DNA of 64,000 bases. It comes from DATKLX01 sp035542155 (GTDB lineage: Bacteria; Chloroflexota; Anaerolineae; Anaerolineales; Anaerolineaceae). A program made the translations under genes and the position numbers. The notes below the pieces were generated by a model. It was not told where the DNA came from and did not search any database. It was given only the letters and a program-made list of their open reading frames with translations. Of the stretch, positions 53,362 through 59,857 are shown piece after piece (the first letter of the stretch is position 1; every line of letters starts with the position of its first letter). Location: positions 1 to 64,000 of the forward strand of contig DATKLX010000230.1 of the NCBI GenBank assembly GCA_035542155.1. Reading direction: 5' to 3'.

Positions 53362-54380
53362 CAATCCAACCTGTCGGCGAAATAGGCTGCTTCAATCGGT
53401 TCGATGATTTTTCGGATCTGGGCGATGTCCAGCCATTGATCGTTGGTATTGCTGGCGTAGCGGAATCCATCCTTCAGCTTCCGCCCACGCTCTGCCCACT
53501 CGCGCCCGAACCCGCCGGTTGCCCACAGCGTCTCGGCCGGTTGGACCACGAACAGGTCGTCCAGCTCGATCGTCGAGCGCGCTTCATCTTCCGAGATCAG
53601 CACCTCGTGCAGTTTTTCACCCGGGCGGATCCCCACCACCTCGATTTCCGCGTCCGGCGCCACCGCTCGCGCCAGGTCGACCACCCGCATGCTGGGGATT
53701 TTCGGCACGAACACCTCACCGCCGTACATCTCCGCCGCACAGCGGATCACGAAGCGGACCCCCTGCTCGAGCGAGATCCAGAAGCGAGTCATCCGCTCGT
53801 CGGTGATCGTCACCCGGCCGTTCTGGCGCTGCTTGAGGAACACCGGCACCACGCTCCCCCGGCTGCCGACCACGTTGCCGTAGCGCACGCAACTGTAGCG
53901 CGTTGCCGTTCCCGCGGCGTAATAGTTGCTCTGCACGAACAGCTTTTCCGCCGCCAGCTTGGTCGCCCCGTACAGGTTAACCGGGTTCACCGCCTTATCC
54001 GTGCTCAGGGCGATCACCTTTTTGACCCCGGCGTCCAGGGCGGCTTCGATCACGTTGCTGCTGCCCATGATGTTGGTCTTGATCGCTTCCATGGGGTTGT
54101 ACTCGCACGCCGGCACCTGCTTCAACGCCGCGGCGTGCACCACCAGGTCGACGCCGTGAAACGCCCGCCGCAGCCGCTCGCGGTCGCGCACGTCCCCGAT
54201 GAAATAGCGCAGGTTGGGGGCGTCGAACCCGCTCACGCGCATCTCGTGCTGCTTGAGCTCGTCCCGGCTGTACACGATGAGCTTGCACGGGTGATACTCC
54301 TTCAGCATCACTTCGATACATTTCTTACCGAATGACCCCGTTCCCCCGGTAACCAGAATGACTTGGTCGCTCCAGTCCAT
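53361..54380 (-). CDS. UDP-GlcNAc 4,6-dehydratase (PseB/CapE/FnlA group)
   Basis: 339 aa extended SDR. VTGGTGSFGKK, the PseB-type Asp in VYSRDELKQ, AAALKQVP, ALSTDKAVNPVNLYGATK with the catalytic Lys/Tyr variants, and RYGNVVGSRGSV. It would convert UDP-GlcNAc to a 4-keto-6-deoxy sugar. Without PseC aminotransferase nearby but with an RmlD-like reductase, a FnlA-type role is as likely as pseudaminic acid. ATG 54380 has AGGAGA. Confidence 0.88.
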   Translation of the reverse strand: MDWSDQVILVTGGTGSFGKKCIEVMLKEYHPCKLIVYSRDELKQHEMRVSGFDAPNLRYFIGDVRDRERLRRAFHGVDLVVHAAALKQVPACEYNPMEAIKTNIMGSSNVIEAALDAGVKKVIALSTDKAVNPVNLYGATKLAAEKLFVQSNYYAAGTATRYSCVRYGNVVGSRGSVVPVFLKQRQNGRVTITDERMTRFWISLEQGVRFVIRCAAEMYGGEVFVPKIPSMRVVDLARAVAPDAEIEVVGIRPGEKLHEVLISEDEARSTIELDDLFVVQPAETLWATGGFGREWAERGRKLKDGFRYASNTNDQWLDIAQIRKIIEPIEAAYFADRLD

Positions 54381-54394
54381 CTTCTCTCCTGTGT

Positions 54395-55264
54395 TCAGTG
54401 TTGCGCGGGCCCGGATTTGCGGATGACGATCAGCGGGTACTGGCCTTTTTCTCCCATGAAGCGTGGGAAGCGCTCCTCCAGCCGGTAGAGGATGCACAGC
54501 CAGGCGTGCCCTCCCAGCCAGGAATGGATCAGCGCCCGCAGGAAGCGCACGTGCACCGTCCGCCAGGAGCGGATCTCGTAGGTCATCTGGCCGTCCAGCG
54601 CCCCCTTAAGCCAGTCCGCATCGAATTTTAACGTGTACGTGCCATTCGGCTGTTTTTGCTCCAGCCTGCCTGGTTCCCTGGCGGGGACCGCCTGCCGGCT
54701 GGTGGGATGGCGTAGCGCCTGCAGCCATTCGGCCAGGCGGACCAGTGGGTCCACAGCGGTCATCAGCGCCGATTGAGTCCAGCCGTTCACCACAACCGCG
54801 GTGCTTCCTGGGGCCAGCATCCGCTCCAGCTCAAAGTAAGCCTTGCGGTGGTCTTCTGGCGGCAGGTGGTGCAGCGTGTGGAGCGACACGACGCCGTCGA
54901 ACGCTTCCGGCCGGAAAGGCAGGTTCGCCACATCGGCCACCACGCACAGCGCTTTGGCCCCCAGCCGCTTTCGCGCTTCCTGCAGCGCCACGATCGAGAT
55001 ATCGGCGCACACGCGGTAGCGATAGCCCTCCGAATAGGTCAGGTATTCCGGGTACTGGATCGGGCCCGAGCCCGCGTCCAGCAGGTAGTTCCCTTCCGGC
55101 TTCAGGTACTGACCGACGCGCAGGTGGCAGCGGTGGATATATTCGCGCGAGACGGGGCGCAGGTCCTCGTAGCGGGCGTTCTGGTACTGGCCTTCACTGA
55201 CCACCTGCCAGCCGACCTGGTCGTAAAATTCACGGACCTGGCGCTTGATATCGGCATCACTCAT
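54395..55264 (-). CDS. SAM-dependent methyltransferase
   Basis: 289 aa class I methyltransferase. Motif I LLDAGSGPIQYPEY, VADVANLPFRPEAFDGV and SLHTLHHLPPEDH. In a Wzm/Wzt system a glycan-terminal methyl group can cap the chain and be recognised by Wzt, so capping is a plausible role. It overlaps the upstream capsule-type gene by 8 bp and leads pseB by 14 bp. Confidence 0.85.
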   Translation of the reverse strand: MSDADIKRQVREFYDQVGWQVVSEGQYQNARYEDLRPVSREYIHRCHLRVGQYLKPEGNYLLDAGSGPIQYPEYLTYSEGYRYRVCADISIVALQEARKRLGAKALCVVADVANLPFRPEAFDGVVSLHTLHHLPPEDHRKAYFELERMLAPGSTAVVVNGWTQSALMTAVDPLVRLAEWLQALRHPTSRQAVPAREPGRLEQKQPNGTYTLKFDADWLKGALDGQMTYEIRSWRTVHVRFLRALIHSWLGGHAWLCILYRLEERFPRFMGEKGQYPLIVIRKSGPAQH

Positions 55265-56882
55265 GCGCGGCGGCTCCGTTGGGCTCGATCGCCGCCCAGT
55301 CGATCGGCTCGCCGGTCAGGTAACCAAACGTCGCGCCGTAGCGCTCGCGGCCTTCCGAGCTCAAGACCTGGGTCATCGGCCGGTTTTTCACGTCTTCCCA
55401 CACCCGTACCAGGTGCCAGGGAAATGGTTGCGGGTATTCAAAGAAGAAGCGATAGGCGTACGCCCAGGCCCGTTCGAGCTGGACCCGCGACAGGCGCGCC
55501 GCCTGCGGGTTTGCCAGCACGTGCCCGAGCTGCTTGAAGTACATCACCCACGAATCCGGGTCGATGGTAAATCCGCGTCCGCGGTAATGGGTCTGCCCGG
55601 CAACGATCACCGGCAGCCCGTTCATCGCCATTTCCAGCCCCACCGTGGTCGTGTAAACCAGGCCCACGTCCGCCACGTCGATCAGGTCGTAGGTGTTGAT
55701 CTTGTCGGTGGGCCCAATCAGATGGATGTGCTCCGGCAGCCTGGGCAGCACCTGGTGGACCACGTCGACCATCGATTGGCCGTGGGTCAGCACCTCTCCC
55801 GGGTGCACGCGCACCACCAACTGCGCGTCGGGGAAGCCGGCGAAATACTGCACCGAGCGGGCGATCCACTCCGCCATCGTCTGCGAGAAGACCTGCCGGC
55901 CCAGGGTCAGGCTGTCGCCCAGGACGTTCGTCGCCAGCAGCACCACCGGGCGCTGATCCAGGCCCAGCGCGGCGCGGGCGGTCTCTCCGCCCTGCGACGG
56001 CGTCCCCTGCCACCGCCGGGCGAAATTCTCCCACATCTGTCCCCGCTGGCGAGCCGCGAAGAGCGCGTGCAGGCGCTCCATCTGCTCCGGGGTGAGCGGC
56101 GAATCCTGCCGCGCTCGCCACAGCCCGTCCGTCTCCTGGCGCATCACCTCGTGGTTCTGCGCCAGCCAGATCCGCTCGCGCTGGTCGCCGAACTCGTAGG
56201 TCACCACCGGGATCTTGAGATGCTGCGCCACGCGGTAGGCTACGCCCAACTCCTGCACCGTCCCATTGGGCACGATAACGATGTCCGGGCGGTGGGATTG
56301 CAACCAGGTCAGCAGCGACCGCGCGGCGGCCTGGTTGCGCTCCTGGCGCAGTGTGTAGATCTCGCTTTTCCTGTCGATCTCCTCCCGCTGCAGCGTGTAC
56401 TGCACGTCGTACTGGGTGACCAGGTCGATGGCCTGGAGCAGGTCGCCCGGCAGCGTCCGCGAGTAAGGCCGCGTCTCCAGCATCGGGGCCACCTCGATCA
56501 GCGGCTCCGCCCCGCTCAGGATCCGCCGCGCGTAGGCGTTCTGCCGTCGCAGGTCGAAACGCGAGATCGGTTTCTGCCACTCGCCGAAGGGCAGGTATCC
56601 CAGGGTCACCTTGTGGCCCTGTCCCGCCAGCGCGATCCCCAACAGGGCGGCGTGCTCGATCCAGTAATGCAGGCTGGCAAAGATGAAGATCCGTTTGCCC
56701 ACCGGGGCAGTTTTCGCGTAGGGGGCAGCCTCCGCCATGATCAGCGGCAGGTGCTCTTGCAGGTGTTTCAACGAAAAACGGCTGATCGGCTTGCCGCGCT
56801 GGCGCATCAGCCAGTACAGCTCGGCCGTCAGTGGAATTTCTCCCAGGATTTCCTTCAGGGTATCTTTTCCAGGGATTGTCAT
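55257..56882 (-). CDS. Capsule-type GT-B glycosyltransferase
   Basis: 541 aa. N-terminal RIFIFASLHYWIEHAALLG, central IVIVPNGTVQE, and a C-terminal lobe with LVVRVHPGE and VYTTTVGLEMAMNGLPVIV. These are features of capsule polysaccharide transferases. It is the same length as, and similar in layout to, the protein at 37091-38716. The ATG at 56882 overlaps the wzt stop (ATGA). Confidence 0.68.
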   Translation of the reverse strand: MTIPGKDTLKEILGEIPLTAELYWLMRQRGKPISRFSLKHLQEHLPLIMAEAAPYAKTAPVGKRIFIFASLHYWIEHAALLGIALAGQGHKVTLGYLPFGEWQKPISRFDLRRQNAYARRILSGAEPLIEVAPMLETRPYSRTLPGDLLQAIDLVTQYDVQYTLQREEIDRKSEIYTLRQERNQAAARSLLTWLQSHRPDIVIVPNGTVQELGVAYRVAQHLKIPVVTYEFGDQRERIWLAQNHEVMRQETDGLWRARQDSPLTPEQMERLHALFAARQRGQMWENFARRWQGTPSQGGETARAALGLDQRPVVLLATNVLGDSLTLGRQVFSQTMAEWIARSVQYFAGFPDAQLVVRVHPGEVLTHGQSMVDVVHQVLPRLPEHIHLIGPTDKINTYDLIDVADVGLVYTTTVGLEMAMNGLPVIVAGQTHYRGRGFTIDPDSWVMYFKQLGHVLANPQAARLSRVQLERAWAYAYRFFFEYPQPFPWHLVRVWEDVKNRPMTQVLSSEGRERYGATFGYLTGEPIDWAAIEPNGAAAHE

Positions 56883-58168
56883 GGTTCTATTGCCTCGATC
56901 TGCCATTCTAACCTCGGACGGATCGGCCCCAGCCGCGGTTCGGGCCACTGCATGCCGGGCGCGCCGGCTGCATCGACGTTGAACCCCAGGGCCTGTTCGT
57001 CTTGAAAGTACCGCCGCACGCGGAATGAGCTCGCGTTCATCCCAATCACGAAGCGGCCCTCGTTCAACAGATCCGCCGGGATCGTGCAGCGGCTGATGTA
57101 GCGACCCGCGGGCCTCACGCCGTAGCGCTCGTACTGCTCGGGCTGGTCCGTATCAAAGGAAGTAAAAATATATTCGCCGCGCATGCTCATTAAATAAATG
57201 CCGACCCGCAGCCCGCTCAGCGGCGCGTTCAGGCTGTATTCCACCTCGAAGATGATCGGCTCCGTGGAGCGCACCGTGTCGATCACCTGCCCCTGGCGGT
57301 TCATCACCCGCAGCCCGTGCGGGCAGAACGGCGCGGCCTCCGCCGGGATCTCGTCCGCCTCCCAGATCCGCTCCCCCTGGCGCGAGAAACCGCTCGCCAG
57401 GTAGTAATCCACTGCCCTGGGCGTCGGCGCGCGCAGCGCCAACCGGCCCTTTTCGATCACCAGCGTCTCTTCCGTCAGGCGCAGGATCGCCGACATGTTA
57501 TGGCTGACGAACAGAACCGTCCGCCCCTGCTGGGCCACGTCGCTCATCTTACCCAGGCACTTGCGCTGGAATTCCGCGTCGCCCACCGCCAGCACCTCGT
57601 CGACGACCAGGATCTCCGGCTCCAGGTGCGCGGCCACCGCGAACGCCAGGCGCAGGTACATCCCGCTCGAATAGCGCTTGACCGGCGTATCGATGAACTG
57701 CGTGACCTCCGAGAATTCGACGATCTCGCCGAACTTGCGCTCGATCTCGCTGCGCTTCATCCCCAGGATGGCTCCGTTAAGGAAGATGTTCTCCCGGCCG
57801 GTCAGCTCGGGGTGGAAGCCGGTCCCCACCTCCAGCAGCGAGCCCACCCGCCCGCGGATCACCGCCTGGCCCTCCGTCGGCTCGGTCACCCGTGAGAGCA
57901 CCTTCAACAGGGTGCTCTTCCCCGCCCCGTTGCGACCGATCACACCCAGCACCTGCCCCTGGTGCACCTCGAAGTTCATCCCGCGCAGCGCCCAGATTTT
58001 GTTGTTGGAAGCGCGCTGCTCTCCCACGGCCTGGCCGCGCAGCCGGCGAATCGGGGCAACCACCGCGTTTGTCAGCACATCGCGCAGCGTATCGTAGGCA
58101 ACGGTCCCCTGCTGCCCAAGCCGGTACTGTTTTCCCAGGTTCTCCACCTGGATCGCCAGGTCACTCAT
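56879..58168 (-). CDS. wzt: Polysaccharide ABC exporter ATPase with C-terminal Wzt domain
   Basis: 429 aa. Walker A GRNGAGKST, signature YSSGMYLRLAFA, Walker B EILVVDEVLAVGD and H-loop FVSHNM form the ATPase (1 to about 245). The remaining 180 residues are a Wzt_C-like beta-sandwich (GLRVGIYLMSM, EGRFVIGM) that reads the glycan end before export. It is 44 bp after wzm, and the capsule GT-B overlaps it by 4 bp. Confidence 0.93.
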   Translation of the reverse strand: MSDLAIQVENLGKQYRLGQQGTVAYDTLRDVLTNAVVAPIRRLRGQAVGEQRASNNKIWALRGMNFEVHQGQVLGVIGRNGAGKSTLLKVLSRVTEPTEGQAVIRGRVGSLLEVGTGFHPELTGRENIFLNGAILGMKRSEIERKFGEIVEFSEVTQFIDTPVKRYSSGMYLRLAFAVAAHLEPEILVVDEVLAVGDAEFQRKCLGKMSDVAQQGRTVLFVSHNMSAILRLTEETLVIEKGRLALRAPTPRAVDYYLASGFSRQGERIWEADEIPAEAAPFCPHGLRVMNRQGQVIDTVRSTEPIIFEVEYSLNAPLSGLRVGIYLMSMRGEYIFTSFDTDQPEQYERYGVRPAGRYISRCTIPADLLNEGRFVIGMNASSFRVRRYFQDEQALGFNVDAAGAPGMQWPEPRLGPIRPRLEWQIEAIEP

Positions 58169-58212
58169 CTCGCCCGATTTCTAAGACGTAAAAAAAGTCA
58201 GATAAGTTCACT

Positions 58213-59085
58213 CTACACCATGTCGGCAAACGTTTTTTCCATTCGCCGGAAGTAATACAGCCCGCCGACCAGCAGCGCCAGCACCACCGCGATCGAAACG
58301 AAGATCAACTGGTCCGGAGGCGTCCCGCCCAGGATCACCCAGCGGAACCCCTGGATCACGCCCACCATCGGGTTGAGCCCGTAGATCAATCGCCACTTCT
58401 CCGGGATCGTCCGCGTCGAATACACCACCGGCGAGGCGTACTGCCACACCGTCATCAGGAACGGTATCATGTGGCTCACGTCGCGGTACTGCACGTTGAG
58501 CGCCGCCAGCCACAGCCCCACCGCCAGCGCGGCGGTGATCGTCAGCAGGGTCAGCGGGATCAGCCAGAAGAAATTCCAGGTGATCGGGTAACCGTAATAG
58601 AACATCATCACCAGCATGACCAGGAACGAGATCCCAAAATCGACCAGGCCCGCCACCACCGCCGAAAGCGGGATCACCAGGCGCGGGAAATAGACCTTGG
58701 TCAGCAGGTTCGAGTTGCCCACCAGGCTCATGCTCGCCCGTGAGAGCCCGCCCGCAAACAGCGTCCAGGGGATGATCGCCGAGACGCTGAACAGCGGATA
58801 GGGCTTCCCATCCGAAGAAAGCCCCGCCAGGTTGCCGAAAATCACCGTGAAGATGATCATCGTCACCACCGGCTGCAGGATGGCCCAGCCGATCCCCAGC
58901 ACGGCCTGCTTGTAGCGCACCTTGATGTCCCGCCAGACCAGGAAATAGATCAGCTCGCGGTAGCGCCACAGGTCCTTTAAATTCAAAGCCGACCAGCCCC
59001 GGGATGGCTTGAGCACCACCACCGGCAGGTCGGATGAAACGCTTCCCAGGGACGCCTTGGTTTCCAGCATAGTGCTATTCCTCAT
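58213..59085 (-). CDS. wzm: Polysaccharide ABC exporter permease
   Basis: 290 aa ABC-2 permease with six membrane segments after an N-terminal amphipathic start (WRYRELIYFLVWRDIKVRYKQ). FFWLIPL, LGLWLAALNVQYRDV and LNPMVGVIQGFRW are typical of Wzm/TagG. It exports undecaprenyl-linked glycan with Wzt. The ATG at 59085 has GAGGG four bases upstream and overlaps the regulator by 11 bp; ATG 59070 is possible. Confidence 0.92.
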   Translation of the reverse strand: MRNSTMLETKASLGSVSSDLPVVVLKPSRGWSALNLKDLWRYRELIYFLVWRDIKVRYKQAVLGIGWAILQPVVTMIIFTVIFGNLAGLSSDGKPYPLFSVSAIIPWTLFAGGLSRASMSLVGNSNLLTKVYFPRLVIPLSAVVAGLVDFGISFLVMLVMMFYYGYPITWNFFWLIPLTLLTITAALAVGLWLAALNVQYRDVSHMIPFLMTVWQYASPVVYSTRTIPEKWRLIYGLNPMVGVIQGFRWVILGGTPPDQLIFVSIAVVLALLVGGLYYFRRMEKTFADMV

Positions 59086-59572
59086 GCGGCCCTCGCCCGT
59101 TGGTGTCTTTCCAATTGACCTGGACTTTCAGCCCTTGCACCTCCAGCGCCGGGATCTGCTCGTCGGCGATGATCGCGATCCCCTGCTCCAAACAGGTCAG
59201 CCGGCAGATATCCGCCACGTCGCCGTCCCCCAGCAGGTTCACCTGGTCGAACCCCGCCAGGCGCACCTCGTCCAGCAAACCCTGGACCCGCTCGCGCGTC
59301 GCGCGGTAGAGCCGGAACTGGTTCTGGATGTAATCGAGCGTCAGGTAGGCGCGCAGACTGATCCCCTCGGGCGTGATGATGTAGCGCAGCTTGCGCCGCT
59401 CCGCCCGGCGGACCTTCACGTATCCCTTGGCGATCAGGCGCTTCAGGTGCCAGTTCACCGTCCCCACGGCTACTCCAAGCTGCGCTGCCAGTGAAGCCTG
59501 CGTGGCATCCGGGTTTTGTTCGATTTTTTCGAGTAAGATCAGGTCGCGGGAGGGGTCAGCATCAGGTTCCAT
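59075..59572 (-). CDS. Winged-helix regulator with Rossmann-like C-terminal domain
   Basis: 165 aa. A winged helix-turn-helix (10-70, QASLAAQLGVAVGTVNWHLKRL) resembles MarR-type EPS-associated regulators. The C-terminal 65 residues have a nucleotide-binding start VNLLGDGDVADICRL (GxGxxA at 115-120), which could sense a nucleotide or nucleotide sugar. First gene of the polysaccharide operon, with its own promoter. The ATG at 59572 follows a perfect palindrome, a likely self-operator. A TTG at 59587 is less likely. Confidence 0.8.
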   Translation of the reverse strand: MEPDADPSRDLILLEKIEQNPDATQASLAAQLGVAVGTVNWHLKRLIAKGYVKVRRAERRKLRYIITPEGISLRAYLTLDYIQNQFRLYRATRERVQGLLDEVRLAGFDQVNLLGDGDVADICRLTCLEQGIAIIADEQIPALEVQGLKVQVNWKDTNGRGPHEE

Positions 59573-59585
59573 GGAATGACATTCC
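59573..59585. promoter_or_regulatory. Perfect palindrome, putative operator
   Basis: GGAATGACATTCC: six-base arms around one base, ending directly before the regulator ATG and 10-22 bases after the predicted transcription start. A DNA-binding dimer here would block transcript elongation or initiation, and in the RNA the stem would hide the start region. Operator function is inferred. Confidence 0.6.
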
Positions 59586-59601
59586 AATATTCAATCGCTG
59601 A

Positions 59602-59629
59602 ATTATAACCCCCTTTCCCCCCGAGTCAA
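59602..59629 (-). promoter_or_regulatory. Sigma70-type promoter of the polysaccharide operon
   Basis: TTGACT (59624-59629) and TATAAT (59602-59607) on the minus strand, spacer 16 bp. Start near 59595 leaves a leader of about 23 bases containing the palindrome. This is the only strong promoter seen before the 22-gene run. Confidence 0.83.
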
Positions 59630-59699
59630 GGGCCGGCTCCTGAAGAGAAGATTAAAGTCTGGTTAGGAGTGGATTAACTGCTTTCCCTCCCCTTTTTCT

Positions 59700-59758
59700 G
59701 GTTACCACGGTCCGCTTGGTAACCCCTCTCTCCCAGGTCGGGCGTCCCGCCCGACCTG
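59700..59758. other. Two adjacent perfect hairpins in the 59.6-59.9 kb gap
   Basis: GGTTACCA / TGGTAACC (59700-59724, 8-bp stem) and CAGGTCGGGC / GCCCGACCTG (59734-59758, 10-bp stem, loop GTCCC). They lie about 100 bp past the stop of the SARP-like gene. Neither has a T-tract, so they are not classical terminators but may act as transcript-end or Rho-related structures. Nothing else is seen in the 270-bp gap. Confidence 0.65.
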
Positions 59759-59857
59759 CGTTTCGGCAGTCTCTCTTATTCCTCTTAACAGCTCTCCTTC
59801 AAACCGAAAAATGCAGGGGGCGATATCCCTCAAAATCTCCGATGTAGCCAATTCCGA

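Noticed and set aside
55245..57005. 586-codon plus-strand frame opposite the capsule GT-B gene
   Set aside because: His/Arg/Gln-rich with no domain; the minus-strand gene has clear transferase motifs and translational coupling to wzt.
59734..59758. 10-bp hairpin as intrinsic terminator of the SARP-like gene
   Set aside because: The stem is perfect but no T-tract follows on the minus strand; kept only as a structural feature.
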